Shown here: positions 18,368 through 28,997 of the stretch, piece by piece
How positions within the stretch are numbered: the stretch's first letter is position 1
How the letters are laid out: every line of letters begins with the position of its first letter
Translations under genes and position numbers: made by a program
Source of the DNA: Afipia clevelandensis ATCC 49720
GTDB lineage: Bacteria > Pseudomonadota > Alphaproteobacteria > Rhizobiales > Xanthobacteraceae
DNA: 64,000 nucleotides
NCBI RefSeq assembly: GCF_000336555.1
Contig: NZ_KB375281.1
Location: 1,344,713 to 1,408,712, forward strand
Reading direction: 5' to 3'
The notes under the pieces: model-generated
What the model saw: the letters and a program-made list of their open reading frames with translations, nothing else
Told to the model about the DNA's origin: nothing
The model's database searches: none

Positions 18368-20620
18368 CTACTCGATCACCTTGCCGAACTTGTTCGACTT
18401 CGGGAAACCATTGGCGAGGCGGCCCGCATCGGCGCGGTTGCCGCGCCAGTCGGCAAGGTCCTTCCACGACATGCTCTGCTCCCGGCCGGCGCTGTCCTTC
18501 CATGTCATGCCCTCCTTCGCGGTGAAGGTCATGATGTCGGACAGGCCCTTCTCCTTGTAGCGCTGCAGACGCACGCCCCTGCCACGCGCCATTTCCGGCA
18601 CCTGCTCCAGCGGGAAGATCACCATCTTGTGGTTCTGTCCCATCACCGCAACGGTGTCGCCGGTCACGGTCGCAATCGCGGCGGCGCGGTTCGGCGCCGT
18701 GACGTTGAGCACCTGCTTGCCCTTGCGGGTGTTGGCGACGCAATCGTCTTCGTTGACGACGAAGCCCTGCCCGTCGCTGCTCGCGACCAGGAACTTGCGC
18801 CCACCCTGTTGCACGAACATCGAAACGATGTCGGCATCGCCTTCCATGTCGATGGTCATGCGGATCGGATCGCCATGGCCGCGTCCGCCCGGCAGCTTCT
18901 GCGCATCGAGCGTGTAGAACCGCCCGTTGCTGGCGAACAGCGTCAGCTTGGATGTGCTCTCGGCGTAGAACGAGAAGCCCATGCTGTCGTCGGTCTTGAA
19001 TGCGAGGTTCGACAGGTCCTCGACATGGCCCTTGAGTGTACGAACCCAGCCCTTGTCGGAGACCACGACCGTGATCGGCTCGCGCTCGACAAGCGCTTCC
19101 TCGATGGCGGCAAGATCGTGCTCGGGCGCATCGGCAAACTGGGTGCGGCGCTTGCCGAGCGGCGTCTTCGGTCCGAAGGTGTCGCGCACCTTGCGAACCT
19201 GTTCGCCGACCTTCTTCCACTGCTCTTCCTCGGAGGCGAGAACGGCCTTGATGCCCTTCAGCTCGTTGCGAAGGTCCTTGTCCTCACCGCGGATTTCCAT
19301 TTCCTCAAGCTTGCGCAAGTTTCGCAGACGCATGTTGAGGATGGAGTCGGCCTGAAGATCGGTGAGCTTGAACGTCTTGATCAGGACCGGCTTCGGCTCA
19401 TCCTCGGTGCGGATGATCTTGATGACCTTATCGAGGTTCAGATAGGCAATCAGGTAGCCGCCAAGAACCTCGAGGCGATGCTCGATCTGGTTCTTGCGGA
19501 AGTTGGAGCGCCGGATCAGAACGTCGCGCAGATGGTCCAGCCATTCGCGCAGGCATTCGGCGAGGCCGAGCACCTTCGGAATGCGGCCCTTCACCAGCAC
19601 GTTGAGGTTGAGCGGAATCTTGCTTTCAAGCTCGGTCTGCTTGAACAGCGTTTCCATCAGGACTTCGGGATCGACGTTCTTCGACTTCGGCTCGATGACG
19701 ACGCGCACGTCTTCCGCCGACTCATCGCGGATGTCGCCGACCAGCAGCAGCTTCTTTTCGTTGAGCAGCTCGGCGATCCGCTCGATCAGGCGCGACTTCT
19801 GCACCAGCCACGGAATTTCGGTGACGACGATGTTCCAGGTGCCGCGTGCGCCTTCTTCCTGATGCCACTTGGCACGGACACGGAACGAGCCGCGGCCGGT
19901 CGTATAGGCTTCAGTGATGCTTTCCTTGGAATCGACGACGATGCCGCCGGTCGGAAAATCCGGACCCTTGACGTAGCGCAGCAGACCGCTCGATTTCGTA
20001 TTCGGCTTGTCGATCAGATGCAGCGCGGCGTCGCACAGTTCCGCTGCGTTGTGCGGCGGGATCGAGGTCGCCATGCCGACCGCGATGCCTTGCGCGCCAT
20101 TCGCCAGCAAATTCGGAAACGCACCCGGCAACACGAACGGCTCTTTCGACTGGCCGTCGTAGTTCGGGCGAAACTCAACGGCGTCCTCGTCGATGCCTTC
20201 GAGCAGCAGCCGCGCGACTTCCGTCATGCGTGCTTCGGTGTAGCGATAGGCCGCCGCGTTGTCGCCGTCGATGTTGCCGAAGTTGCCCTGTCCATCCACC
20301 AGCGGATAGCGCGAGGCGAAGTCCTGCGCGAGGCGCACCAGCGCGTCGTAAATCGACTGGTCACCGTGCGGATGGAACGAGCCCATCACGTCGCCGACGA
20401 TCTTGGCCGACTTCTTGAACGGCGTGCCGGGATCGAGCCGCAAGAGGCGCATGCCGTAGAGGATGCGCCGGTGAACCGGCTTCAGGCCGTCGCGCGCATC
20501 CGGCAACGCGCGGTGCATGATGGTGGAGAGCGCATAGGCGAGATAGCGCTCCTCGAGCGCCTCGCGGAGTGCGACCTCCTGAATGTCCATTGGCTCTGGT
20601 GGAATCAGTCTCTTGCCCAT
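18368..20620 (-). CDS. parC: DNA topoisomerase IV subunit A
   Basis: ParC is the DNA-cleaving subunit that decatenates daughter chromosomes, working with ParE. The 750-residue protein shows [20 protein letters not shown] near residue 38, the quinolone-determining helix [15 protein letters not shown] near 81, and the catalytic Tyr in AAYRYTEAR (about Y127). A coiled-coil region follows, then a C-terminal domain with degenerate beta-pinwheel repeats ([15 protein letters not shown] near 510). At the quinolone helix, the position equal to E. coli Ser80 is Gln (about Q88) and Glu84 is Asp (about D92). recO lies upstream. Confidence 0.96.
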   Translation of the reverse strand: MGKRLIPPEPMDIQEVALREALEERYLAYALSTIMHRALPDARDGLKPVHRRILYGMRLLRLDPGTPFKKSAKIVGDVMGSFHPHGDQSIYDALVRLAQDFASRYPLVDGQGNFGNIDGDNAAAYRYTEARMTEVARLLLEGIDEDAVEFRPNYDGQSKEPFVLPGAFPNLLANGAQGIAVGMATSIPPHNAAELCDAALHLIDKPNTKSSGLLRYVKGPDFPTGGIVVDSKESITEAYTTGRGSFRVRAKWHQEEGARGTWNIVVTEIPWLVQKSRLIERIAELLNEKKLLLVGDIRDESAEDVRVVIEPKSKNVDPEVLMETLFKQTELESKIPLNLNVLVKGRIPKVLGLAECLREWLDHLRDVLIRRSNFRKNQIEHRLEVLGGYLIAYLNLDKVIKIIRTEDEPKPVLIKTFKLTDLQADSILNMRLRNLRKLEEMEIRGEDKDLRNELKGIKAVLASEEEQWKKVGEQVRKVRDTFGPKTPLGKRRTQFADAPEHDLAAIEEALVEREPITVVVSDKGWVRTLKGHVEDLSNLAFKTDDSMGFSFYAESTSKLTLFASNGRFYTLDAQKLPGGRGHGDPIRMTIDMEGDADIVSMFVQQGGRKFLVASSDGQGFVVNEDDCVANTRKGKQVLNVTAPNRAAAIATVTGDTVAVMGQNHKMVIFPLEQVPEMARGRGVRLQRYKEKGLSDIMTFTAKEGMTWKDSAGREQSMSWKDLADWRGNRADAGRLANGFPKSNKFGKVIE

Positions 20621-20700
20621 GGAAAGGGGTTAACTCCTGTCAGACGGATGAACAACATCTGATTCGCCGGTTTTTGAGACGCGGAACGCAGCTTTTCGGT

Positions 20701-21450
20701 CTATTCCGCAGCGGCGCGCGCGCGCGGCCGGATCACCGCTGCAATAAAACCCTCGCGCGCATCCGAATGGCCCTGCCCGCGCGGCTCCAGCACATTGCGC
20801 AGCAGGAATAGTCCAGTCAGGCGGAAGCCGTCCTCGATGTCCTGCCCGGACCAGCCATTGGCGCCGTCCTCGTTCTCGCGCAGGAACGGCGGCAATGGCA
20901 GCAGCCGGTCGCGCCACGGTTCACCGGCCTGACGCGACACCGCGCCGCCCGATTTAGGCGAGACATAAATCAGGTCGTGCATGGTCCCGCTTGCGGCGCA
21001 GGTCGACAGGTCGAGACCGAAGCCAAGTTCAGTCAGCATCGCGAGCTCAAATTTGACCAGTTGCACGCCTGCCAGAGGCGCATCGTCGAAATCGTCGAGA
21101 ATGGCTTCCAGCATCTCGTAGATGTCTTCGTGCGGATCGCGCTCAGGCAGCAGGCGGACCAGCGAGGCCAGATGGGTCACGCCATAGACCGCATGGGGTG
21201 TTCCGAACATTGTCGCCGCCCGCAGCCGCGTGCCTTCGATGGCGTAATAGCCGAGATGCTCATCCAGACGCGCGCGCCACACCGCACTCACCGTGTTCCC
21301 CGGCTGCAGCAGCGGGCGCATCCGCGACCCTGCCCCGCCACGCACCAACCCGAGATGGCGGCCATGGCTGCGCGTCAACAGTTCGACAATGGCGCTGGAT
21401 TCGCCATGCCGCCGCACGCCCAGCACGATGCCCTCGTCGGTCCATTCCAT
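20701..21450 (-). CDS. recO: DNA repair protein RecO
   Basis: RecO loads RecA on SSB-coated single-stranded DNA together with RecR and anneals complementary strands. The 249-residue protein has the N-terminal OB fold: [26 protein letters not shown], with [14 protein letters not shown] near residue 28. This is followed by the helical domain with [19 protein letters not shown] near 101 and [19 protein letters not shown] near 134. Only part of the zinc-finger cysteines found in some RecO proteins is present. It belongs to the lepB-rnc-era-recO-parC run common in Rhizobiales. Confidence 0.95.
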   Translation of the reverse strand: MEWTDEGIVLGVRRHGESSAIVELLTRSHGRHLGLVRGGAGSRMRPLLQPGNTVSAVWRARLDEHLGYYAIEGTRLRAATMFGTPHAVYGVTHLASLVRLLPERDPHEDIYEMLEAILDDFDDAPLAGVQLVKFELAMLTELGFGLDLSTCAASGTMHDLIYVSPKSGGAVSRQAGEPWRDRLLPLPPFLRENEDGANGWSGQDIEDGFRLTGLFLLRNVLEPRGQGHSDAREGFIAAVIRPRARAAAE

Positions 21451-21496
21451 CGGGTCAGCTTACAGGATTCTGCTCAAACTCGCAGCCGGATGCGGC

Positions 21497-21895
21497 CTAT
21501 TCCGGTTGCTGGAACCAGCCCTGCGCATCGCCGGTGAATGAACATGACAGGCCGAGAGCCGTCAGCGCCGTCGAAACAATATCCACGAACGTGCTGAATT
21601 GAAGTCCGGTTTCGCCGATGCTCGTGGCGATGGAGGCCACCGACAGCATCATGGCTGCGAGCAGGACCATCCGCGCCCAGTTCTTGCGCCGATGGGCCGC
21701 CAGCCAGATCAACTGCATGAATCCCAGCGTCATCATGACCGCGATGAGATTGACCGCAAGCCGTGTCGACTCGCTGATGTCATCGGAGACCCGATCCATA
21801 AACGCCGCCGACAGCACGTCAATCAGCAGCGACAGATACAGCAGCACCTCAAAATAGAAGATGTTTGTCGGCACCTTGACATCGGGACCGGTCAT
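21497..21895 (-). CDS. Four-helix membrane protein of unknown function
   Basis: I do not recognise this 132-residue protein. It has four predicted membrane helices: NIFYFEVLLYLSLLIDVLSA near residue 11, LAVNLIAVMMTLGFMQLIWL near 46, MVLLAAMMLSVASIATSI near 75, and FVDIVSTALTALGLSCSF near 102. A basic loop (AHRRKNWAR) lies between helices 2 and 3, suggesting cytoplasmic placement. Its start overlaps the era stop by 4 bases, so it is translated as part of the rnc-era operon. No enzymatic motif is visible. It separates era from recO, which are direct neighbours in many relatives. Confidence 0.8.
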   Translation of the reverse strand: MTGPDVKVPTNIFYFEVLLYLSLLIDVLSAAFMDRVSDDISESTRLAVNLIAVMMTLGFMQLIWLAAHRRKNWARMVLLAAMMLSVASIATSIGETGLQFSTFVDIVSTALTALGLSCSFTGDAQGWFQQPE

Positions 21896-22821
21896 TCTTT
21901 CGGAAACTCCAGCCCCATTTCACGATAACGCTCCGGATCGTCGCCCCAGCCGTCACGCACCTTCACAAACAGGAACAGATGCACCGGCTGGCCGACGATC
22001 TCGGCAAGTTCCTTGCGCGAGTCAGCGCCGATTGCCTTGATGGTCGCGCCGGCCTTGCCGAGCACGATCTTGCGCTGGCTGTCCCGCTCCACAAAGATTG
22101 TCTGCTCGATCCGTACCGAGCCGTCCTTGCGCTCCTGCCAGGAATCCGTCTCAACCGTGGACTGATACGGCAATTCCTGATGCAAATGACGATAGATCTT
22201 CTCGCGGGTGATTTCCGCCGCCAGTTGCCGCATCGGGGCGTCCGACATCTGGTCTTCGGGATAGTGGAACGGACCGGGCGGAACATCCTTCGCCAGAGCG
22301 CGGCGCAGATCGTCAACGCCATCGCCGGACAATGCCGACACCATGAAGGTCTGCGTGAACTTCAACCGCTCGTTGGCCTTCTGGGCCAGCGCCAGCAATT
22401 TCTCGCGCGGCACCAGGTCGATCTTGTTCAGCACCAGAATTTTCGGATGATTCACGGCCTCCAGCTTGCGCAGGATCGCGTCCGCCTCCTCATCAATGCC
22501 GGCGCGGGCGTCGATCAGCGCGCAGACGAGATCGGCATCGTGCGCGCCGCTCCATGCGGTCGAGACCATCGCGCGGTCGAGACGGCGCTTCGGCGCGAAG
22601 ATGCCCGGCGTATCGACCAGGATAATCTGCGCATTGTCCTCGATCACGATGCCGCGGATCAGCGCGCGCGTGGTCTGCACCTTCTTGGAGACGATGGTGA
22701 CCTTCGAGCCGACCAGCGCATTGACCAGCGTGGACTTGCCGACATTCGGCGCACCGATCAGCGCGACAAAGCCGCAGCGCGTTTCCTTGGCTGAATTCTC
22801 GTGTTGTTCATCAGGCATCAT
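21892..22821 (-). CDS. era: Ribosome-assembly GTPase Era
   Basis: Era binds the 3' end of 16S rRNA and couples 30S maturation to growth. The 309-residue protein has the GTPase motifs G1 (GAPNVGKSTLVNALVG near residue 22), G2 region (TTRALIRGIV), G3 (VDTPGI near 69), and G4 (NKID near 130). The KH domain contains RKIVLGKAGATIKAIGADSR near 254. The N-terminal 15 residues are a short extension. It overlaps rnc upstream by 11 bases and a small membrane-protein gene downstream by 4 bases, so the group is translationally coupled. Confidence 0.97.
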   Translation of the reverse strand: MMPDEQHENSAKETRCGFVALIGAPNVGKSTLVNALVGSKVTIVSKKVQTTRALIRGIVIEDNAQIILVDTPGIFAPKRRLDRAMVSTAWSGAHDADLVCALIDARAGIDEEADAILRKLEAVNHPKILVLNKIDLVPREKLLALAQKANERLKFTQTFMVSALSGDGVDDLRRALAKDVPPGPFHYPEDQMSDAPMRQLAAEITREKIYRHLHQELPYQSTVETDSWQERKDGSVRIEQTIFVERDSQRKIVLGKAGATIKAIGADSRKELAEIVGQPVHLFLFVKVRDGWGDDPERYREMGLEFPKE

Positions 22822-23617
22822 TGCCGCCTGTTACGCCTTCCTGCTTGAGCAGCGCTGTCGCCGCCAGTTTTTCCGCGGCGCGCTTGCTACCGCCGACACC
22901 TTCGGCCGGGGTCAGCCCCGGCAATTCCACCGCGACCCGAAACTGCGGGTCGTGATGCGGCCCGGTGCGCTCGACCTCGCGATAGACCGGCGTCGGCAAA
23001 CCCTTGCCTTGCGCCCATTCCTGCAAAATCGTCTTCGGATCGCGCAGCGGACGCACCGGCTTGCGCATCCGTTCGGTCCAGTTGCGCTCGACGAATTCCG
23101 CCGCAGCGGCATAGCCGCCGTCGAGAAACACCGCGCCGATCACAGCTTCGCAGATGTCGCCGAGCACCGAGTTGCGCAGCCGCGCACCCGCGCCCGCGCC
23201 GACCGACCCAAGTTTGATGGCTTCATCCAATCCGAGCGACTTCGCGACATCGGCGCAGGCTTCCCGCCGCACCAGATCGGCGAGGCGCTTGGACAGTTCG
23301 CCCTCGTCCGCCTTCGGAAACGCGCGATAGAGCATGTCGGACACGATCAGGCCGAGCACATGGTCGCCGAGAAACTCAAGCCGCTGATAGCTGTCGGTGC
23401 GGCTGCGCGCGGATTTCAATGCCGAGACGTGGGTGAATGCGGTCGCCAGCAGTGAGGAATCGGCAAAGGTGTAGCCAATCCGTTGCTCGATGATCTTGGC
23501 CGCCGCCTTCGCGCTCGGGCGGCGCGGCTTCTTCGCAGGTTTTGTTTCCACGACGCCGGTGTCCGCAGCGCCGTCCGTGACCGGTGGAGTTTTGCCGATT
23601 GCGGGTTCGCCGCTCAT
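22811..23617 (-). CDS. rnc: Ribonuclease III
   Basis: RNase III cleaves double-stranded RNA, including the 30S rRNA precursor and sRNA-mRNA duplexes. The 268-residue protein carries the signature QRLEFLGDHVLGL near residue 76, the second acidic cluster GDICEAVIGAVFLDGG near 146, and a C-terminal dsRBD with PKTILQEWAQGKGLPTPVY near 187 and GSKRAAEKLAA near 242. The first 35 residues are a Lys/Pro/Ala-rich extension absent from E. coli Rnc. It overlaps lepB by 4 bases and era by 11 bases. Confidence 0.97.
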   Translation of the reverse strand: MSGEPAIGKTPPVTDGAADTGVVETKPAKKPRRPSAKAAAKIIEQRIGYTFADSSLLATAFTHVSALKSARSRTDSYQRLEFLGDHVLGLIVSDMLYRAFPKADEGELSKRLADLVRREACADVAKSLGLDEAIKLGSVGAGAGARLRNSVLGDICEAVIGAVFLDGGYAAAAEFVERNWTERMRKPVRPLRDPKTILQEWAQGKGLPTPVYREVERTGPHHDPQFRVAVELPGLTPAEGVGGSKRAAEKLAATALLKQEGVTGGNDA

Positions 23618-24372
23618 CGCACAATGGAGAAGATGCGATTCCAGCGCACCGAGACCGGCCAGCGCCAGAACTGCCAGGCCTGTTCGCCTTCGGCAATGGA
23701 GAAGAAGATCATCTGCGCGCGGCCGATGAGGTTTTCGGACGGCACATAACCCACAGCGGACAGAACGCGGCTGTCGGTGGAGTTGTCGCGGTTGTCGCCC
23801 ATCATGAAGAAATGACCGGGCGGCACCGTGTAGACATTGGTGTTGTCGTAGAACCCGTTATCGACGCAATCGAGCGTCTTGTAGGTCACGCCGTTCGGCA
23901 GCGTTTCCTTCCACTGCTTGACCCGCGCCGTCGCATCGGAGCCGCAAGGATCCTCACCGACGAAATCAGGCAAGCGCTCGCGCTGCACCGGCTTGTCGTT
24001 GATGTAGAGAAGTCCCTCTTTCATCTGCACGCGATCACCCGGCAGCCCGATCACGCGCTTAATGTAATCGGTGGTGTCGTCCTTCGGCAGACGGAACACG
24101 ACGATGTCGCCCCGCTCGGGATCTGAGCCGAAAATTCGTCCGGAGAAAATGCGTGGCGATAGCGGTATCGAATAGTGGCTGTAGCCGTAGGAATATTTCG
24201 AGACGAACAGATAATCGCCGACCAGCAGCGTCGCCTTCATCGACCCCGACGGAATGTTGAAGGGCTGAAACAGGAAGGTTCGGATCACCAGCGCGATAAT
24301 GAGCGCATGAATAACGACGCGGACGGTCTCGCCGACGCCGCCTTCGGATTTGGCCGGGGTTGTCACGCTCAT
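23614..24372 (-). CDS. lepB: Signal peptidase I
   Basis: LepB removes signal peptides from Sec and Tat substrates at the periplasmic face of the inner membrane. The 252-residue protein has one N-terminal membrane helix (VVIHALIIALVIRTFLF near residue 19). The catalytic Ser lies in FNIPSGSMKATLLVGDYL (about S44) and the general-base Lys in TTDYIKRVIGLPGDRV (about K105). The C-terminal box GDNRDNSTDSR is near residue 192. It leads the lepB-rnc-era block. Its upstream gap of about 200 bases to acpS probably contains the promoter. Confidence 0.97.
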   Translation of the reverse strand: MSVTTPAKSEGGVGETVRVVIHALIIALVIRTFLFQPFNIPSGSMKATLLVGDYLFVSKYSYGYSHYSIPLSPRIFSGRIFGSDPERGDIVVFRLPKDDTTDYIKRVIGLPGDRVQMKEGLLYINDKPVQRERLPDFVGEDPCGSDATARVKQWKETLPNGVTYKTLDCVDNGFYDNTNVYTVPPGHFFMMGDNRDNSTDSRVLSAVGYVPSENLIGRAQMIFFSIAEGEQAWQFWRWPVSVRWNRIFSIVR

Positions 24373-24581
24373 CTGCTTTTTCGAATCCTGGTTTTCATGC
24401 CCCGAACCCGGACCTTGGCAGACCCGGAGGGGGCAAAGACGCCGCCCAAATCACCCGCGCGCGTTTTAGACCGTTGCCGCAGGGGGTGCAATCAACGTCC
24501 TCATGAAAACTTACTAATGGTTTGACCGCCCAGTGAATTTTAGATTTTTCGGTGGCTCGGAACCCCGCCATCGGACCTGGC

Positions 24582-25001
24582 TCAGGCTTTCGGGCGCGGG
24601 ACCGCCGAAATGATGACAAACGCCTGGGCCAGCGGCCAGTCATCGGTGATGGTCAGGTCAATCCGGGCCTCATGACCTGGTGGAAGCAGCGATTCCAGCC
24701 GCGCCAGCGCCCCGCCGGTCAGTTTCATGGTCGGGCGCCCCCCCGGCAGGTTGACCACCCCCATGTCCCGCCACCAGACCCCACGCCGGATGCCGGTGCC
24801 GAGCGCCTTCGAGCAGGCCTCCTTGGCGGCGAATCGCTTGGCATAGGTCGCCCATATCAGTTTCGGCATTTTGGACCGGCGTTCGGCCTTGGCCCGCTCC
24901 GCCTCCGTGAAAATGCGGTCGATGAACCGGTCGCCGTGACGGCCGATCACCTTTTCGATCCGGGTGATGTCGATGATGTCCGAGCCGATGCCGATGATCA
25001 T
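24582..25001 (-). CDS. acpS: Holo-[acyl-carrier-protein] synthase
   Basis: AcpS transfers phosphopantetheine from CoA to apo-ACP in fatty-acid synthesis. The 139-residue protein starts with the canonical [19 protein letters not shown] and has the second motif [17 protein letters not shown] near residue 53 (Glu and Lys for Mg and substrate). The length is typical. It overlaps pdxJ by 4 bases. The pdxJ-acpS pair is widely conserved. Confidence 0.97.
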   Translation of the reverse strand: MIIGIGSDIIDITRIEKVIGRHGDRFIDRIFTEAERAKAERRSKMPKLIWATYAKRFAAKEACSKALGTGIRRGVWWRDMGVVNLPGGRPTMKLTGGALARLESLLPPGHEARIDLTITDDWPLAQAFVIISAVPRPKA

Positions 25002-25768
25002 AGAGCGTGTGCCCGCAGTGTCTTGCGGCCGCGATCCATCGCTGCGCGCATGTCCCGAACGGTCTGGGACAGGCCGACAAACATCGCCTCGCCCATCATG
25101 AAATGCCCGATATTGAGCTCGACGATTTCCGGCAGCGCCGCGATGGTCTCCGCTGTCACATAATCGAGGCCGTGGCCGGCATGAACCTCAAGTCCGGCCG
25201 ACTTCGCCAATTTCGCTCCGGCAACGATCTTCTGCCATTCGGCCTCGATCTGCGATGTGCGTTTCTCGGTGACGGCGTCGCACCAGGCGCCGGTGTGAAT
25301 CTCAATCACGGGTGACTTCAACTTGGCCGCCATTTCGATCTGCGCCGGATCGGCGGCGATGAACAGCGACACACGAATGCCGGCATCGTTCAGCCGCGCG
25401 ATGAAAGGACCGAGCGCATCGCGCTGGCCCACCACATCCAGCCCGCCTTCGGTGGTCACTTCGGTGCGCCGCTCGGGCACGAGGCACACCGCATGCGGCG
25501 CTGTGCCCAGCGCGATCTGCAGCATTTCGGCGGTGGCGGCCATTTCAAAGTTCAATGGCCTGGATATCTCTGCTTTGAGCCGCTTCATGTCCTCGTCGCG
25601 GATATGGCGGCGATCTTCGCGCAAGTGGGCCGTGATGCCGTCGGCGCCGGATTCGATTGCCAGCAATGCCGCGCGCACCGGGTCCGGCAGGCGACCGCCG
25701 CGCGCGTTGCGAAGGGTTGCAACGTGATCGACATTGACCCCGAGACGAAGCGGCGGAATGACAGACAT
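24998..25768 (-). CDS. pdxJ: Pyridoxine 5'-phosphate synthase
   Basis: PdxJ condenses 1-deoxyxylulose 5-phosphate with 3-amino-1-hydroxyacetone phosphate to give pyridoxine 5'-phosphate, the final step of the DXP-dependent vitamin B6 route. The TIM-barrel protein has the signatures [18 protein letters not shown] near the start, [16 protein letters not shown] near residue 42, [17 protein letters not shown] near 93, and HAGHGLDYV near 200. I prefer the ATG at 25768; a GTG at 25774 would add two residues. It is followed by acpS with a 4-base overlap. Confidence 0.96.
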   Translation of the reverse strand: MSVIPPLRLGVNVDHVATLRNARGGRLPDPVRAALLAIESGADGITAHLREDRRHIRDEDMKRLKAEISRPLNFEMAATAEMLQIALGTAPHAVCLVPERRTEVTTEGGLDVVGQRDALGPFIARLNDAGIRVSLFIAADPAQIEMAAKLKSPVIEIHTGAWCDAVTEKRTSQIEAEWQKIVAGAKLAKSAGLEVHAGHGLDYVTAETIAALPEIVELNIGHFMMGEAMFVGLSQTVRDMRAAMDRGRKTLRAHAL

Positions 25769-25794
25769 GAACACAACCCGGAAGAACGATATGA

Positions 25795-28074
25795 CTAGCC
25801 GTTGATGCGATCGACGCTGGCGACGACCGACTTGGCGCGAAGTTGAGCGATGATACCGTTCAAATGTTTCAGGTCATAGACCTCAAGATCAATGGTCAGA
25901 TCCGTGAAATCCGGAGAGCGGCGGCTCATGTTGATGTTGTCGATATTGCCGTCATGCTCGGCGATGACCGAGGCCACCTGCGCCAGACTTCCCGGTTCGT
26001 TGACGTTCTGCACATGCAGCCGCGCCGGAAAACGCCGCGGCGCTGTTTCGTCGGTGTCCCAGCGAACATCAAGCCAGCGCTCGGGTTCTTCCTCGAAATC
26101 CTTCAGCGCGGGCGACTGGATCGGATAGATCGTGATCCCCTCGCCCGGCGTAACGATGCCGACAATGCGGTCGCCCGGCACGGCGCCGCCGTTCGGCGCG
26201 AACTTCACCGGCAGATCGCTGTTGATGCCGCGGATCGGAATTGCGCTCGATGTCCTGGCGTCACCTGCCGGTTTCGGACTTGCAGCGCCCATCTTCTTGC
26301 TGCTGAGGCGAGCCTCCTCCTTGTAATCGGGATACATCGCCCGTGCGACGTCGGAGGCCTTCATTTCGCCGCGGCCGACAGCCGCCATCACATCGTCAAT
26401 GGACGCGCGCGCCAGGCGCGGCAGCGCGCCTTTCAGTTTGTCGTCCGCATAAACAATCTTCGCGCGCATGAACAGGCGCTCGACTATGCGCCGGCCAAGT
26501 CCGGCATACTGATCGCGAACCGCCGTGCGAGTTGCGCGCCGGATCGCGGCGCGCGCCTTGCCGGTGACAGCCAGGGATTCCCACGCCGACGGCGGCGCCG
26601 ATTGCGCCTGCGAGGTCAGCACTTCGACCTCATCGCCGTTCTGCAACTCCGACGACAGCGGCGCGAACTTGCCGTTGATCTTGCAGCCGACCGCGCTGTT
26701 GCCGACATCGGTGTGCACGGCATAGGCGAAGTCGATCACATTGGCATGGCGCGGCAGCGCGATCAGCTTGCCCTTCGGCGTGAAGCAGAACACCTGATCG
26801 TGGAACAGCTCCATCTTGGTGTGTTCGAGGAATTCTTCCGGGTTGGCGCTTTCCGACAGCACCTCAACCGTATGGCGCAGCCACGCAAATGCGTTGGATT
26901 CCCTTTCCAGACGCTCGTTCGGCGACCCGACGCCGTCCTTGTAGAAAGCATGCGCGGCGATGCCGTATTCGTTGACACGGTCCATCTCCTCGGTGCGAAT
27001 TTGCAGTTCGACACGCTGCTTCCCCGGGCCGATCACCGTGGTGTGAATCGAGCGATAATCGTTCTGCTTCGGCGTCGAGATGTAGTCCTTGAAGCGTCCG
27101 GGCACCACCGGCCATGTCGTATGCACGATGCCGACGGTGCGGTAGACCTCGGCGATGCTGTTGACGATGATGCGGAAACCGAAGATGTCGGACAATTGCT
27201 CGAAGCCGACGGACTTGCGCTCCATCTTCATCCAGATCGAGAACGGCTGCTTGCGGCGGCCCTTCACATGCGCATTCACGCCATTCTTGGCGAGCTTGGC
27301 CGACAGTTGCGATTCGATTTCGCCGATCAGGTTCTTGTCGCGCGCTTCGAGCGCATCGAGCCGCTGCACAACCACGGCATGCGCATCCGGATCAATGATC
27401 CGGAACGAAAGGTCTTCCAGTTCCTCGCGCATTTCCTGCATACCCATGCGGCCGGCGAGCGGCGCATAGATATCGAGAGTTTCCTCCGCGATCCGGCGGC
27501 GGGACGCCGGCGGCATGAACTCCATCGTCCGCATATTGTGCAGGCGGTCAGCGAGCTTGACCAGCAGCACACGCACATCGTCGGAAATGGCGAGCAGCAG
27601 CTTGCGCAGGTTTTCGGCCTGCTTGGCTTCGCGCGAGACCAGTTCGAGCCGCTTGAGTTTGGTCAGGCCCTCGACAAGCGCACCGATTTCGGGGCCGAAA
27701 ATCTGGTCGATCTCGGCCCGGGTCGACTCGGTATCCTCGATCGTGTCGTGCAGCAGCGCCGCGACAATGGTCGCGTCGTCCAGCTTCAGGTTGGTGAGGA
27801 TCGCCGCCACCTCGAGGGGGTGCGAGAAGTAAGGATCGCCGGACGCGCGCTTCTGCTCGCCATGGGCCATCATGGCGTAGACATAGGCCCGGTTGAGCAA
27901 ATCTTCGTCTGTGTTCGGATTGTAGGCACGGACCCGGTCCACCAGGTCGTACTGGCGCATCATCTTGGTGCGAACGGGCTTCTTGGCGGTCACCTCGGAC
28001 GGCGCAGATGGAACCGCAGCGACCGCCTCGGTCGCCGCCTGCATTTGGGGCTGGTTTCGCCGCCCGGTCGCCAT
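25795..28074 (-). CDS. rel: Bifunctional (p)ppGpp synthetase/hydrolase (RelA/SpoT, Rsh)
   Basis: Rsh makes and degrades the stringent-response alarmone (p)ppGpp and is usually the only long RSH enzyme in alphaproteobacteria. Domain order in the 759 residues is as follows. The HD hydrolase domain has FSHPLEVAA and [11 protein letters not shown] near residue 107. The synthetase domain has the bifunctional-type RFKD motif near 320 and YRSIHTTV. The TGS domain has [22 protein letters not shown] near 435. The C-terminal ACT domain ([22 protein letters not shown]) is near 682. Both catalytic sites look intact. pdxJ starts 26 bases downstream, and rpoZ lies upstream behind a terminator. Confidence 0.96.
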   Translation of the reverse strand: MATGRRNQPQMQAATEAVAAVPSAPSEVTAKKPVRTKMMRQYDLVDRVRAYNPNTDEDLLNRAYVYAMMAHGEQKRASGDPYFSHPLEVAAILTNLKLDDATIVAALLHDTIEDTESTRAEIDQIFGPEIGALVEGLTKLKRLELVSREAKQAENLRKLLLAISDDVRVLLVKLADRLHNMRTMEFMPPASRRRIAEETLDIYAPLAGRMGMQEMREELEDLSFRIIDPDAHAVVVQRLDALEARDKNLIGEIESQLSAKLAKNGVNAHVKGRRKQPFSIWMKMERKSVGFEQLSDIFGFRIIVNSIAEVYRTVGIVHTTWPVVPGRFKDYISTPKQNDYRSIHTTVIGPGKQRVELQIRTEEMDRVNEYGIAAHAFYKDGVGSPNERLERESNAFAWLRHTVEVLSESANPEEFLEHTKMELFHDQVFCFTPKGKLIALPRHANVIDFAYAVHTDVGNSAVGCKINGKFAPLSSELQNGDEVEVLTSQAQSAPPSAWESLAVTGKARAAIRRATRTAVRDQYAGLGRRIVERLFMRAKIVYADDKLKGALPRLARASIDDVMAAVGRGEMKASDVARAMYPDYKEEARLSSKKMGAASPKPAGDARTSSAIPIRGINSDLPVKFAPNGGAVPGDRIVGIVTPGEGITIYPIQSPALKDFEEEPERWLDVRWDTDETAPRRFPARLHVQNVNEPGSLAQVASVIAEHDGNIDNINMSRRSPDFTDLTIDLEVYDLKHLNGIIAQLRAKSVVASVDRING

Positions 28075-28180
28075 TTTGCCTGTCCGCCTCGCCTTCGATC
28101 CCCGAAAAAGGAACCGTCATTCACAATATCGCCGGTTCAACGACTATCGCAAGGAACACCCTAAAAATGTCAATAAATGC

Positions 28181-28209
28181 AAAGGCCCGGACGAATCGTC
28201 CGGGCCTTT
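28181..28209 (-). terminator. Rho-independent terminator after rpoZ
   Basis: AAAGGCCCGGACG-AAT-CGTCCGGGCCTTT is a perfect 13-bp stem between the rpoZ stop (28253) and the rel start (28074). The minus strand continues GCATTTATTGACATTTTT, so a moderate T-rich tail is present. It separates rpoZ from rel. Confidence 0.8.
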
Positions 28210-28252
28210 GAGAAACCCGGCTCCAAAAGCCGGAATCTGGTCCGAAACGGAC

Positions 28253-28645
28253 TTATTCGTCTTCCTCAGGCTGCTCTTCGGGCGGAGCAAGACCTTCCAG
28301 GCCCTTGAGCAGCTCTTCTTCCGTCATGCGCTCGACGGCAACTTCGGTGTCATCGGCATCGACGGAAGCGCCGGCAGAGCCGATCAGCGGCACGGTATCG
28401 GGCTCCGGCTCGTCCACTTCCACGAATTTCTGCAGCGAATGAACCAGTTCCTCGCGCAAATCCTCGGGAGAAATGGTCGTATCCGCGATTTCGCGTAGCG
28501 AAACGACCGGATTCTTGTCATTATCGCGGTCAACGGTCAGCGGCGACCCGGAAGAAATCATCCGCGCACGGTGCGCGGCCAGCAGAACGAGGTCGAACCG
28601 GTTGTCGACCTTATCGATACAATCTTCAACAGTGACGCGCGCCAT
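28253..28645 (-). CDS. rpoZ: DNA-directed RNA polymerase omega subunit
   Basis: Omega helps assemble RNA polymerase by holding beta-prime and takes part in ppGpp binding. The 130-residue protein begins [20 protein letters not shown] and continues with [12 protein letters not shown] near residue 33, which is conserved. The C-terminal half is acidic, with runs of Glu (EEQPEEDE at the end), longer than in E. coli but usual for alphaproteobacteria. rpoZ next to rel is a classical functional pairing through ppGpp. Confidence 0.96.
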   Translation of the reverse strand: MARVTVEDCIDKVDNRFDLVLLAAHRARMISSGSPLTVDRDNDKNPVVSLREIADTTISPEDLREELVHSLQKFVEVDEPEPDTVPLIGSAGASVDADDTEVAVERMTEEELLKGLEGLAPPEEQPEEDE

Positions 28646-28997
28646 AGGCAGCCGCTCCGGGTCTGGATCTGAAAAATGTCGCTATGCGCGGTAGGTATAG
28701 CGACCCGGGCCATTCCGCAAGCTCGAATTTTGAAAAGCCGGGTAAAAGGCCGCTTCGGATACCCCTCAAAGGAGCAGGCCAAGACGCGCCAAAGAGCGTA
28801 TTGGACAAGAATTCGCTTCATTGCATTATCAGAAGTGTTCCGCTGCATGGACGCCGGCACGCGCAGCCGATATTTCCGATCCTTTATCTTCTCTAAACCT
28901 TCTGGCGAATAACAACTGCAACTGAACTGACTGGGAATGCGCGGTGATGGATACGCGCCAAGAATACATATGATAACAACGATGCGAGATAAAACTG

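Noticed and set aside
18629-20662. Long open frame on the plus strand opposite parC (over 600 codons)
   Set aside because: It is the high-GC shadow of parC, with no family motif and an Arg/His-rich, low-complexity composition. parC itself has all catalytic motifs.
25843-28164. Open frame of more than 700 codons opposite rel
   Set aside because: Antisense shadow of a well-supported gene, with shadow-typical composition rich in Arg, His, Asp and Gln and no recognisable domain.
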